From positions 434,001 to 498,000 of the forward strand of contig JACATO010002130.1 of assembly GCA_018389105.1 (NCBI GenBank): a stretch of 64,000 nucleotides of DNA. The letters run 5' to 3'. The notes under the pieces are model-generated. The model was not told the origin of the DNA. It did no database searches and saw only the letters and a list, made by a program, of their open reading frames with translations. The position numbers were made by a program, and so were the translations under genes. Positions within the stretch are counted from its first letter, which is position 1; the number at the start of each line of letters is the position of its first letter. Source of the DNA: Nautilus pompilius (lineage: Eukaryota > Mollusca > Cephalopoda > Nautilida > Nautilidae). This document shows positions 14,001 to 29,100 of the stretch, piece after piece.

Positions 14001-17000
14001 AAATTTTATCACGGATGTTGCAAGCTCAGGCATCAGTAACTGATTGGCAGACACTTTACAAGGTATGCATTGTGTGAAAGTATATTCTGCTTTAATAGGT
14101 TCCATTTAAAATTTATAAAAATGGTTCTATTTGAGATTACAATTTAAGTTAAAAAGAAATTTAGACTACATGTTTCAAAACAATATATTATTGCTCAACT
14201 GTAAAAAAAGAAAAAAAATCAGAATTTTTTCCATATTGTTTTTTGATAAAGCTTGGCATTTGTTTGGCATTGAATTTAACACTTCTGTTTGTTTCATGGT
14301 TTTTTGCACATCTAATCTGTCCTCATGGATACATTTGTGCATCAAAGCAAACCTTGAATTTCCAAAGCTTTAGTGTCATCACTCCAGAATAATTTTTGCC
14401 CCCTTTTTTTCTTCATATTTGTAGAGGTAAAATTAATTTATCTTGGTTACAAGTTTTCTATCTAAAAATTGCTGTAACCACCTTTGAATCGTCCTATTAC
14501 AATTTTCTCAATGCCTGCATTACTATAAGGAAGGGAGAAACTCTTTAGAGCAGAAAAAGTTAGCTTAGGAAAACTTAAATTTCTCTACAAAAGGTGTCTT
14601 TGATCTTGACTTGGCAACTCAAAAAGAATTCATCCTTCACTCTCCAAACTATCAAATTTTCTTTTGGGATGAGGTGATAGCTTATGGACTATGTTGTCAT
14701 CCACAATGAAAATGTATTAGCTAATCCTTCCATTGCATTAATAATAATAAAAACTCTCTAGTTTTGGTTACAAAACCGGGTGTTTTCAATGTTAGAACTG
14801 TGAAAGGAAATTTCTGTGCTAAAATGGATGTAACATTTACATTAAAAATGTAATTGATAAGAAAACAGCTTTAAACCATTTCTTTATATCCAAACTAAAA
14901 TTTTCAATTTGTATATTTAATTGTTTTTTTTTTTTCTATGTGGATGAAGCATTTCATATACCCTAGATAAAGCATTAAAAATATTAACAGTAATAATAAT
15001 GTTATTTATATCTTTTTTATTTTCAGACTGTTTATCATGCAATATGCATAGGTGATATTTGTCGAACACAACCACAGAAAATAGACATTTTTCATAAAGT
15101 AGGTAAATAAAACATTAACTTAAGTACTGAGAACAAAATATTTTTATACATAAATTCAGATAACTCTTAATATTGATTAAACTGATCAAATATTTTTCCA
15201 AATGTATGGCTTAAAATAGTAATTTCTAGAAATATATTTTGCACATTCACTTGTCTTTTAATAAATTTCAGTTATTCATTTGAGATGGAGTGCATCATAA
15301 TTAATCATTCAACTTATGGTCTTGTCAAAAAATTAAAATAGATACAAAACAGTTCTGTTGTTTCCATAGGAAAAGATGTTTTTTTTAAAGTAAGTATATC
15401 TTTTAAAATTGCACTGGCTGTTTAATTAAAAGTAGTGCTGATAACCTCAACTACAACTTGAATAATAATACATTTCAACTCTAGTGCATTTGATGCCATT
15501 ATGAATATGAAGTCAGACAATAATAAAATCTATTTATAAATTCACCAAAATTTTAAAAAAGCATTTTAATTAAGTAAGAAAGTGTTTAAACTAGTTTTAT
15601 GCATTGCTGCTGCTGCTGCTGTTGTTGTGTGAACATGATAAATGTGTTATCTCAAAACTTTTTCGGTAAAAATAATGGTGTTTGCTCAAAAGAAACAGGA
15701 TGCAGTAGCTGAACTCTTAAAGTATACTACACAGATATGAAGATAAATTAGAGGTAATAAAATTTATTAATAATAAAATGTTGATTAAATGTATCCAATT
15801 ATTTAAATAAAATAATATCTGTAGATGGCATATAATGCATAGTAAAAATAGTAATAAATAAATATATATATATTTGAAACTAAAGTCTTAATAAGTTCTA
15901 AAAATTCCAAAGGTCTAATTAAAATAATTTAAAAAAAGTTAAAGAAAAGTTACTGCAACAGATAAATCCAGGTAAAATAATATTTTATGGAATTCTAAGA
16001 GATAACATTTGGGAAATAATGTAATCCAAGAGAAAAGCACAATTCTTGAAAATTTAAAGATTCTTATATTATGGATTCCATAAAACTTGTATCATGCCTG
16101 TAAATACCAACTCTTTGGATTTTTCTGGTCTAATACCAATATATGCTATGGACCCTCAGAAATTTACTGCACTGGTTAATCCATCCTCAACTACAAGTAC
16201 ATTTGCTGCACATGTCTTCTGGTCTGATATTGCTATAAGCCTGCAATAAACTTCCAGAAATCTACTGTTTGTTGCTCTTAATTTATATTTAAGGTTGGTA
16301 ATCAGAATAACAGAGTTCAACTACTAAGTTGACTTCAGTTTGATGGTAAAATAAAAGAAGCTTAAACAAATAATTATCTTTCTCTGCCAAGAAGTTATAT
16401 AACCCAAGCTTAGGTCAGAATGTCACAGCATTCATACTTAAAACAAACATATGAAGTAAATTAAACTCTGGGTATGATACAGTAACCTAAGGGAATAGCA
16501 CTATGGTAGATTCTCCAGGAAGGCTGCAATCATGATTCTAGAATGACAAATAATTATTGCACAAGTGAAAGGTCAAACGCAATTCAAATGAACTCTTGGG
16601 TGTGAAAAGTGAGGTAAAAACAAATTTGGACTTTTTGAAAATGCCGAAAGCATTCCACATAAACAATGACTAATAATTTAGCTAATTATTTTGCTATATA
16701 ATTGTCAGGGATTAATATCTTGCTATAAGTATAAATTAATATATTCCTATTTGAGTAATGATCAATATTAATTAAGTACTGTAATTATTAAAATATAATT
16801 TAAATAGGGCAGAAAAATTATAAAAATAGATCAGATTGGAACAAAATGTATTTTCTAACTAAATAAAACAAATAAATATGGAATTAGTCAACCTAACCTT
16901 CATTGTAATTTTTGATTTATCAATAAAGCTGAAATCACATTTTGTAGCTTTTACAACAACATGGACATTTATTTTCTACATATTTCAGGGAATTAAATAC

Positions 17001-20000
17001 TTTTTTAAAACAGTTTTTACTCTGTCTTTTCATATTACCAATCAGTACCTTTGAAAATTAAATTATAATTTAGTTTTAGAAATTAAAAATAAACTTCAGT
17101 TTTATTTAGTTCCCATTGCCTTTGAAATTTGCATATGCTAATTAGTTTTGAAAAATATTGAAAAATTTGTTTTCTTTCAGATTGCTCACACATTTACAAA
17201 AGATTTAAATCAGATTGCAACATTTATCAACAAAATTGTAAGTAGCCCTTGCTTTATTTTTTAATGGTATAATAATCATCAGAACTTGGGCATTATTTAT
17301 TTATTTATTTATATATAAATCTAAAGTTGTTTAAGCTATACAGAATATTTTAAGAAAAAATCTTTATGAAATTTTTAACATATTTTTGAATGTTTATGTG
17401 ACTCTTTTTAAAAATTATTATTATTTTTAATATTTCAGGTTGATTTTGATGAATGTATAACTCAAAATCGTTTTGTTGTCAAACCTAACATAGATTTTGA
17501 ATTGGATGAAAGTAAGAATCACATTACATTTTATTGTGATATCACCAATGTTACATGTGTACTATAAATCATCAAATATTATATCAAGATAAATTAGATA
17601 GGTAGATAGATATATGAAAAATAACTAGTAAAGTGAATGCATTTTTTATGATTGATTACTTTATTTTAGTGTATAGTATGTTAAAAAATATGTTACAATT
17701 TATTATCCTACTCTGTTATGAAGATCCATAAATTTATAAGACCATTTTATTATTTTAATAAACAAAAGTTCCATGTATTTGTTTTACAATATGCAAATGA
17801 ATGAAAATATAACTAAAAAAAAACATTGCAAGCTGTTCAGGATATTTATGTTGAATATATATTCCATTCATCACTTGTTGGGTTGGTTTCTAATAAGTGT
17901 CCTTAAATCTACATTGCAATTTTGAAATTTTGGTCCGACTACTCAACCCTTTCTGCCTTGCAGCAGCAAAACTGCCCTTTTGTTTAAAGTAAATAATTTT
18001 TAAAAGTTGTCCAAATACCAGTTTACAAAGAGTTCTTTTCATAGTGGTAAAGAAAGCAAGCAAGGGGAAAAGCACACAAAGGAAGATTCAAAAAGATATT
18101 TATCAACTGATAGCACTTGCACAAAACAAACAAAAGTACACACATCAGAGTATAAGAAGAATTTATTTCTTTATTTTTTTCAAGATTGGCTGCTCTTTGT
18201 TAATGCATGCTCTCATAATGTGCATGTTAGAGAAAATTTAATAGCATTATTTTGTTGGAAGATGCAGGATCATCCTCCTCAGCAGGTGTCATGCATTTGG
18301 ACCTCCAAAGAAATATTTTACTGGCAGTCATTATCACACTAATTAGGTGGTAAAGAAAGTCAAAATGAGAGAAAACATTTTTTTTGGTGGTATGTTTTCT
18401 TTAGAAACTAGATAATTCATTTGGGAATTTCCTCCCACTTTGCTAGCAGAACCAATTTAGAGACATACGTTTTGATGATCTTTTCCTGTTTCTATCATCA
18501 GGGTGTATGCCCTGAGATGGGCTCTTGAAGACATGATGTTAATTTGCAGCAGATGTTTGGAGTAGGTATTTCTGTTTTTGGATAATGCAAAGAGTTGATC
18601 TTGAACCAATGACTTGTTTGTTTGGAAGTCTTTTGATCTATTTCTCAGTCCAATGCTGAAGCCTACTGCTTCACCAGGGTATCTGCCTAAGTAGATAAAA
18701 CTTTTTTGAATATTTAAACTGTGTTGGTTAGTAGGGTACCCAGATTCTGCTGATGGTTTTATCAGTGTATTGGTGTTCCAGACCATGTGGCTTGCCTCTT
18801 TCACTTTGGCACAGTTTACCCATTTGACATGGTGATTGCATGACCATACATGATCTGCTATTACTGACGTTTCTAGATGATGAAGCCTAGCAGATCTTTT
18901 GTGCTGGTGGATTTATTTTTTTCAGCAATGTATTTCTTATCATAGTCACAGTCAATGCAGTTAATTGTACCCTTGGTTGGATAATGGGTCTTGCTTTTGG
19001 GACAGATGTGTTAATTGGTTTCTTTATTTGAAAGTACTTTTGTGATGCTTAATTCCTTGCAGTGTCAGGCCAGGCATTTGGAACTTCTTTTAATATATGG
19101 AACCACAATCTTTTGTTATTTATTATTGTAAATGTTGATTTGCTTAACTGGTTTGTCTTTCTGAAAAATTGTGCAGGATAGCCATTCTTCACAAAGCTGG
19201 TCAATGGATGTTGCTTTTCCAGTCCTAGTTCTCCTCCATAACATAATCTTTTTGTTCTTGTAGAAAGGCTCCATATGATGATTTGAGCCAAAGTGCAGGT
19301 AATGTCTAGATGTGTCTTTTTCTTCTACATACTGATAATCAGTGTTAACTCTTTTCTGAAAACTAGAACAACCAGAAAAGACAGCTGGTCATTGTTTTTC
19401 ATCACCATAGTAAATTTCATAGCTTGGTGAATGTTGTTTATATGTTCTGATAACTTTTTATAGATATCTCCTATCATATAGCCAGAAGAGGAAGATGCCA
19501 CTGACATATTCTAGCCATTTCTTAGGTATCTTTTCTGCAAATGTTATAGATGTTTGCAAGGAAATGGGAGAGAGGTAGGTTCATAGCCATTCTTTCAGTT
19601 TATTCATAGAATTCATCCTAGAATTGAAAGTATATTGTTGTTACATAGAATGTTTAATCAATGATTCTATCAATTTTTAGGCTGGTTCTGTTATTCAAAT
19701 TAGAGTCTTGTTGAAGTTTCTTTATTGTTAATGCATTCATTAATTGGAAAATTTGTGAGTCTTTCTACATCAAAGCTGACAAATATGTTTCTAATTATAC
19801 AAAATGACAGGAGTTTTAACATAAGAGATAATATGTCAAGTTAAAGGTGTCAGAATCATCTGAAGATATTTTACCAGGTTGGGTCAGTGATTCTAAACAA
19901 CTTGTTATGGATCTCAATGAACTATTATCTTTGTGTATCTTTGGAAGACCATACATGTGAGGCTGTTAGCTATAGAAGTGAAGTGTCTGTCTGTCTATTT

Positions 20001-23000
20001 CAGGTGCCATATCTTTGCAGAGCTTCATCTTAGTTTTTAGTCTCTTTTTAATGGATAATGTTGGATCTTTGGACAGTTCCTTGTACTTGCCACTGTGTAG
20101 AAATTCTTAGATCTTGCTCTGATATTCTTTTAAACTAATTATAACTATGCCACTACCCTTATCAGTTGGAAAGATAATGATGATATCCCTTTTGAGACTA
20201 ACAATTTCTTGTTCCACTTTAAGTGAAATGTTGGAGAGTTGAAGATTCGACTTCTGTAGAATAAGTTTCATGTGTAGTTTTTATTTGTCACCAGAATGGT
20301 ATAGAAGATTGATGGTAGAAATTTCTATAGCAACAGAAATATTTGATATAGACTGTTTGGTCTTATTCAAAGGTTTAAACCCTTAGATAATAGTCTCTCC
20401 TCTTGGGACTGTGGCAAAAGATGGTCACTAAGGTTACAAGAGTTAGACATAAATTGGGAATGACATAGGGGATAAGGTGTCTGAAACTTTCTTTGTTTCT
20501 TCATTTTTTTTGCTGATATTTTTCTTTCAAATGCATTGTTGCAGGCTTGTATTGTTTGAGTGTAATTATTATTGTTGGTAAGGTAGTTAATTTGTTGTTC
20601 TAAAGATGCTATTTTTGTTGAGCAATGATTTTTGTAATCTGCAGTATTTAACTATGTTCATAATCTTACATGATTACTACATCTTGTAGGTGACATATCA
20701 TACATTGGGCAGATGTTCAGTGGTGGGCTAATATTTTGGTCTGAAAAATACATAAAAAGACTTCACAACTAATAGATTATGAGCAAATACAGTTACTTGT
20801 ACTATTCAGAAGTAGAAATGCCTTCTGCAAACATCTGCTGTTTGCACACAAAAGCACTCCTCAAGACTACTTTCTAATGATGGTGATAGAGAAAGATTGC
20901 TGAAACATAGGTTTTCTAATTATTTTATGAATAAGGAGGTGGAAATGCCCAAACTAATTGTCTAGTTTTACAGGAAAGAAAGTTGTTCATCAATGTCAGA
21001 ATGCTGACCTTGCTATTCTTTGTCAATTCATTGTAAAATTTAATTTGCTTATTAATTTTAATTTGAAAGTCTTTGAATTAAAATACTATAACTACTATAT
21101 AATATAATAAATTAAATTTTAAAATTGTTTGCAGAGAAACGGACGTATAATGGATTACCTGATTTCATGACCAATGTTGCTAGAGAGGAACTGAACAGAC
21201 TTAGTGATGATATCACCGAATGCAATGTGATATATTTGCCGCAAGTAATTTGTTTGTTTGATATAACAGTAAGCTTTAGTTTTGTCACCACCACAGTACA
21301 TTTGCATTAAAATTGGATAATATTCTTATATTACATCACTAGTTACTGTTATCATTAAGACATTATGCTTATTACTTATAATTTCATAAAGTTTTTGTAA
21401 CTAGCAGAATTGTTTTTTTTTGTAACTTTTCATACCAAAATTAGGTATAGACTGTTATTATGAAATGTACAAATTAGTATTGGGCCTCAGTTCTTCTTTA
21501 ACTTTTTGAGAAGTATGTTTATATATTTATGGGGCATGGATATTGATCCTGACAGAATACTCCTATAATATACATTTCCAAGGTTCTTTTTGGCTGGAGG
21601 AGGCCTATACATGTAAATATATTTTTAAGGGATTATTTTATCAGGACCAGTACCCACAACTGTAAATATATGGACATACTCCTAAAAATGTTAACCTGAA
21701 ACATTTGAATGATTGCAAGTATTAGCTGCAGTTTGTTGAAATTAATGTTATCTAAAATTGACTGTTTTATTTTTTTATACTATAAGTACTGTTTTAAGTT
21801 AGATTTTCTACCATCCTTTATTGCTTGTTTCTAAGTTTTGCCTAAAACACACAAAGTAAAACAAAATTATTCAAGCAGTCAAATGAAACCAACTTAAACA
21901 TGAAAGTGCAATAATGCTTTTACTTCATACTTTACAAATATTCAATATTTTTGTTATCTTTTTTTGCCAAAGAATGATTTTTTTCATGATATAATTATTT
22001 ATGACAAGCAGTTATAAGCATAAATTAAAAATTCTTATCTAAAATATTGAATTTTTTATTTTTTTTTTTTAAAATTTTAGCTAGGATATTTGTTGGCTGT
22101 TTCTATAACTGAAAAAATGAAGGCAGATAATTTTGATGTTCCTGGACTTGAATTTGTGGTAAGCCAAGTAGTTAATTTTGTTTGGTTTCAGATTTTCTGT
22201 AGGTGCTTGGTAGTGTCAGTGTATTTCTATGTTTGTTATTCTGCAGTCTGCACAGACACCTTGACAAACAAATTACAAGTTATTATAAATGGTTTTACAC
22301 TTTTATATATATAATTTGAAATGTGTATTGTAGTAGAAGGATAGCAATGTTAAATTAAAAAAAAACTGATGTTATTAAAACTTTTCAGTTATTGTAGAAT
22401 ATCCATCAAAATTATGCATGAATCCTAGTTCATTGCATTAGTACTTTCAAGTATTTATGAGAAATTACCTTTTAAAATAAGAGAATTAACATTCATCCTA
22501 CTTTTAAAATATTTCAGATAAAATTAAAAGCTAAATCCAAACAAAAAAACAAACAAACATAAATCTTAAATAAAATACAAATGTTGGTGTGTTTAATTGA
22601 ACAAAATAATGATTATACATTAAATGTAATTATAAATACGTAATTAAGATTCATTCATTGGGTGGAATGAAGATGCTTGTGTAGTACAAAAGAAAAACAG
22701 CCTTGTGATTTTTAAATCAATCTTTTTTGATTTTATTGTTACTCATTACTAACGTTTTTGTACATTTAAAAAAATTTCAAATGCATTCCTTTGAAGTATG
22801 AGCCTAGAAGGTCAGTGCAGCTTGAATAAATATGGGAATTACTTTTACTTCAGAAAACACTATAAAAAATACACAAAAGTCACTAAACTCATTTTAATGA
22901 TTTTAATAATATACATTAATGAATAAAATATTTTAACTAACTTTTATTTTTAGCAAGATAAAATAAGTTAAAAATATTTTGGAATATATTTGAATAATTC

Positions 23001-26000
23001 AGAAAAATATTTTTAAAATACTAAACACTACCTCATTATTGATGTATGTCACACTTAGCATAATTTTTTATTTTAAAAAGAGAAATCTTGTAAAATAAAT
23101 ATTTCTTTTAAATGTATAAAACACCAGATATGTTTGTCAAGAATAAAGTGTGGTTATGCAACAAGTTTAATTACTGTCTATAAACAGTGATTTGCTGGTT
23201 ATGTGATGACAAACTGATATGTTTTTTTCCATAGTTGTTTTAAAAAAGTTTTGTCAGTAAATTAGTTCAGCACATTTATTCAGTTAAATTCGATGTGACA
23301 TCATCCAACTTATCGCATCTGACAACATAATTGAATAAAATAATTTTAGTTTCATTTCATGCCAATTTTCAAATCTCTGTGGGGAAATAAAATTTATCAG
23401 CCAAACTGACAATCAGATTTGCCATTTTAAAATCCTGTCGCTCACTTAATTTTTGAAAATTATAATTTAATACAATTATTTTTTGTTTTATTTTTGTGAT
23501 ATTTATTATGTGGAGTGTACACTGAAAATCTCAGTAAATAAATTTTTGGGCATTTTCTTTAATAGATTTTAGTTGTTTCAACTATTTCTATTACTTTTTG
23601 TTCACTTTTCAGAAAGAAAAGATAACTATAAACTAATTGTAGCTTTTTTATTATTTTTCATTTATGAAACATTAGGATTACAGTCTGGAAATAAGAGCAC
23701 TTTTTAAAATTAATGATAATTGTAATTATCTCATATCTTAATAAAGTTTTCATAACACTTTTAAAAAATGCTTGAAAAGACAGCTGTATTTATTCTTCAG
23801 AATTCCTTAATTTCTCTTACAGAAAGGCAAGCATTTATACTCCAAAGCGTATGGCTTTATATTCTGATGATTTTCTTAGGGAATTTTAAATTCTTTATAT
23901 TCATCCTCAGCAGTCTATAAAGCAATTCTAGGCAAATTACCAATTTGGGAAAGAATTTTGCATCAGGAAAAATATTTTTGAAATTCAGTCACCAAAGTGT
24001 AAACATTTCAGAGAACAGTAAAAGTACATTTTAAAATTTTCTTAGGATTTTACTTTCATTTTGAACTTAATGACTTAAAAGGGATTCAGACATGCTACCA
24101 TGAGTTTACTACCCACAATGCATTATTAGTAGGCATTTTCTACCTACATGCTCAACAGTATCACTCACTGATTCATATCAGTCAACTTCATTACTTTAGA
24201 TTATAGACAAGTGGTTAGTCATCACAAGTTAAAAGGGAAGTTTTTTTTTATTATGATCTGTCAGACTGCAAGATTTAAAAATTATTTTTTAGAATATTTT
24301 TCAATTCTATTTTTTTTTTTACAGTAATAATCATGTACCTTGTTACTATAATTGTTTCCTTCCACATCTAAAAATTAAGGAATTTAGTAGGTGCTTTCTG
24401 CTTAGCCACTTGCTATACCCTAATGTAATAGCTGATCCCTTGTCCGATTATTGTGGGAAAGGTTGAGTGCCAGACTAAGCCTGGCCTTGTAAATATGGCA
24501 ACTAGGAATGGATTTTCCACCTCATGTGCTGCTTCTTGTGCTGGGAGATAAAGAAGTTAATATAATTTTATGATTGCCATATTACATTGTAATTTTCTAA
24601 ATAAAAAAATTTAGATTAATTCATATAATTTTTTGTAAACCTGATTTGGATCAATATTCCTCAAGCTACTTAGCCAAATTACTAAAGATTTATCATAGTT
24701 TAAACCTACTTCAGTTATTTGAAAGCTTTCTTTTTTTTTCAGTTTCTCTCTAACAATATGGTTCATTACAAAAGTGCTAGCACAAGAAGTAAGTAATTAT
24801 TGTTCTTTAATGATTTGTGTATTTATCAAATTGGTGTAACATTAATTAAATGTTTTTGAGTTTGTCATGTCAAGCTGCTTAAGTATTTAGCAGATATGCA
24901 TATGTAGCATTCCCAAAAAGGAAATATAGTGGTCAGCTTTGTTTCATAGAGCAAATTTACAACCAGTGGCTTGCTTACATCTAATAATACATATTTTCAA
25001 GTGTCTGTATATTTGTTTATTACTTTTTAATGGCTGAACCATAGCACCTAGACTAGAGACTACAAATATTGTGTGTAGTTACTTTAGAATTTGGGCAAAG
25101 TTTTAAGCTACCATATGTTGGTCTTGAAGGCTGTTTTGAGATCACACTTAGTTTGCTGCACTCATTAAAAACAAGCAACCTAGTACTCTAAAATTATAAT
25201 GAAGGTACCTCAGGATCCAAGGCAGGATTCAAGAGTACCAGAGCCTGGTCTCAAAGGTCAATAAAGGCCATCTTTCATGGTTCAGAGTTACTACAGCTTC
25301 ACAGTACTCATTCAACTCAGAAGTGACCGCAGATTTAAATTTTGAAACAGTCAGCCTTGAAGACCATTTGAAAGCCATCAACGACAGCTTTTGATATCAT
25401 GGTATAGCTTTGAAAAATAAGAATAAAAATTTATTTAGTAGTTTGCTACAAGTTTGTTCTCATCTTATGTTAGCCCTATATTAGTCAAATACCTTTTCAG
25501 ATTCCTAATCAAGTCAGCTGAAACATAACCATTATGCAATTTTAATAGCCTGTTTTTTCATGATTCTATTTTTCAAGATAAAAATAAACTAGGCTCTTAT
25601 GGAACAAAGTTAAATTTAAGTGTACAGCTTGTAGAATGTTAAGAAATGTATCATTAGCATTAATTCAATGTTTAATCAGTGATTATGTTTAAACAAATTA
25701 CATATCTTTTTTCAAATTTATATAAAACCTTTTTTTATAAAAGCCATTTTTTTCTGTGCATTGCCAGGTACCCCAGCTACTTATTAAATGTCAAGAAAAT
25801 AAAACAACAATTTTATCTGTTTTTAACGATCATATAAATGTGAAAGTATTTTTCATCATGAAATTGTAAATTTTTAATGTTTTTTTCTTTTTACTCCTGT
25901 TATTTAAAATAAACTGAATAAAAAACAACAATAATAATATTAAGCACTATCATTTATTTTTCCAGATCTTGACAGGCTTCTTGGAGACACACAATGTGAA

Positions 26001-26132
26001 ATAACTGGTAATTTGTATAGGCTTTATAAACCTTTTAAAATTAATAATAAAGTGTATCTACAAAAATATATTAAAGGAAAACAGAACAGATTCCAGATTT
26101 CCCATGATCGACAAAACAAAATATAATAGAAC

Positions 26133-26184
<52 letters not shown>

Positions 26185-29100
26185 TAATAATAATAATAAT
26201 AATAAGAAATATAAATTCTAAAAATTTTTCTTTATTAAAAAAATTTTTTTTTTTTTTTTTTTATTTATATTTTTTTTTCATTTTGTTAACATTTAAAATA
26301 TTCAAAAATCATGAAAATTTTACATGTATATTACTTGGAAACTTGCATTCTCTTTGATGCCATTTATCAAATATCACCATTATGTTCTAAAACTGTGTAG
26401 AATTTGTTGCTAAAATTATTTAGAAATGCTTAAAATAATATTAAAATTTTTATATTCATAAATTAAACTAATTTTTATTTTTGAAAAATTGCTAAATGTT
26501 AGATTTTCTTTTACTAGACCTTGAAACAAGCATAATGCTTAAACTACAAAATACAATTCTGGAGCATTCAAAGGTGTTGATTGATATTATGCAGCATGTT
26601 GCTGAACTTGACTGGTAAGCAGAAAATTCAAAAATAGTGTTATGTAACCAGATAATTTCTTATTAAATCTATATTCCTAGAAGTGAAAAATTACAAATAA
26701 AATACATATATATCAGAATTTTATTAATAAAAAAACAAACAAAACCAATAAAATGGAGAAGAGGATTTTTTCTTTTTTTTATAGTTTTCTAAGAAATGCA
26801 AGTGCTTTGCATGTTGTTTCCATTATTATTTTTTTTCTGTGTAGAAATTGTAAGTTTTTTACATCTTGTTTCAGTTTAATGGCTCTTTCTCTATGCGCCA
26901 GAGAATTTGGTTATGTACGACCAATGTTTTCTAAAGACAATATCATACATATCATAGGTGGGAGGTAAGAACACGAAAATTTCTATTTATCTAAATTTAG
27001 TGCCTAAGTATATTCTATTCACTATGCCATTACCCTTGTTGTACAATAAATTGTTGTACATGTAACAGTTTTATAATTTCCCTCAAATAATTACTTTTAA
27101 AAATGCACACATACCTATGACTTTAAAGAAAGAGATGAATAAAGTATATTTTTTGTGCTAATCATCAAATAAAAATTGTTTTCAGACATCCATTGCAAGA
27201 AATTTGGTGTAGCCCATTTGTTCCCAATAATGCTGTTAGTGGAAAAAGTAATGGAAAAATACAAATTCTCACTGGTCCAAATGCATCTGGAAAAAGTGTG
27301 TTTTTGAAGCAGGTTGGTTTTTATATATCCAGTTTTTTCCTCTTTTTGTAGGTGAACCCCTGTTTTGACTTTTAAGGTCTAAGAACATCTCATATAGTGA
27401 GCTAGAAGGGGAAGGTGTGGGTATTAGTTTTGCTAACTAAATAAGTTATGTAGTTATGGTTGGGGGCTCTTGAGCAATGGTCAAGGTGCAGGTCAGTCAA
27501 AAGTTACCTGCAGAACCTTCATCACATGTAACTGGAAAACCTACTAAAACTTTATTTTTAGATGTGGGAGGAAACTGGAGTGCCCAAGGAAACCCACACA
27601 GCCAGTTGGTGAAGAGCAAAAAAGAAATCATGCCATGGAGGTATGCTAAACTGAGCTGGTCAATTGAGATTTGAATTTGGGTCCTCAACCCTAACCACCA
27701 GCTGCTCATATTTATAGTTTTAAATATTTATATAAAAGAAATTATATTGTGAGCTGCAGATTCAGCAAAATGTTGTGAATATTAAAGAACCTGGAAAATT
27801 TGCTGAAAAATATTATTAATAATTATAGTAAATGATTAGAAAATTTGTTAAAATCTTAACAGAAAATACAAAATTACAGGCTGACTGGTTACAAATTTGC
27901 AATTAATGGGAAATAATTATGAAACTATTAATTAAAATAGTTTAGAAATGGATTAGAATTCTTACTTTTATGCATAAGTAGTAAATACTTTATTAATACT
28001 AACAATAAAAAACAAAACGAATTCTTTGGTACAGTAAGAAAATAAACAAACAGTAGTCACTTCTTTGAAAACAAGTAACAATGAGAAAGTTGAAGTTAAA
28101 AACATCCTTTTCCTTGTCTTCTATATTCTGTAGATGTCTTATAGACCCCAAGAAGTTTCAGATGCTAATATAGAATACAATTATAAATAAATGTTTCCTT
28201 CAGACTGATATCAACAAGCTGACTTGAATGGGGATTTAGTAACATTGAATATCAGTTCAGAGTTAGATTTAGAAAAAAAAATGAATCAATTCAATAACAC
28301 ATTTTTCACATGATTCCATCAGTATTTCTGGAAATTTAAAAAAATTTTTCAACTCATCTACTATTTATCTTGGCACCAACTTTTAACAGTATACCAATAT
28401 ATATTCATTAAGGAATGCTTTCCCATTTAGGTAAAAACTGTTTATTTCACATTTTATTAACTATTGTTTCTGATATTAAACTTAAAAAAAATTATGCATT
28501 CTTTGAGTATGCACCATAAAAATCAATTCCAACTTGACACCTGTGATCCATAGATATTGCCATCTGCTGCAGAACCTGTTGTGAGATGCTAAACTGTTTC
28601 TAAGGTCTGAAGAAATTCCTGGTGTGTCTAAGGTGCTAGTTATAAATGTTAAACATGATGATTAAGCTTATTTTAAAGGTGTTTAGGTTTGAGAAACAAG
28701 ATAGCCAGGGTTGGCCACACTTGTGGTGTGAAGTTGAGTGTTGTCTTGCTGCAGTATTTCACCATGGGCCTACATGAGTAACATGACACTATATTGATTG
28801 CTGTCAAGATTCCCTGTTATGTGTACAAAATTGTTGTAAGACATTCCTCTGCACACTATAAGACCACCTAGACAATATATATCATTAGTTTATATGGAAA
28901 TAAACAATGGCCATTGACTATATGCTGCAGAAAACAGGACTGATCTCCAAACAATATTGTTGAACATTTGTGGCCAAATCCTATGCAAGTGATACCACTG
29001 AAGTTGGTTTGGACAGATGCTTGGCATAGTCCAGTGATACTTTAATATTGAAGTTGCAATGGTGAACTGATCCATTAAGTAATGTAGCTTTTGTAGCAGG

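Noticed and set aside
15606-15629. Triplet repeat as a coding polyglutamine tract
   Set aside because: It is in an MSH5 intron with no supported frame.
26136-26205. CRISPR-like or tandem array
   Set aside because: Plain (AAT)n microsatellite without spacers.
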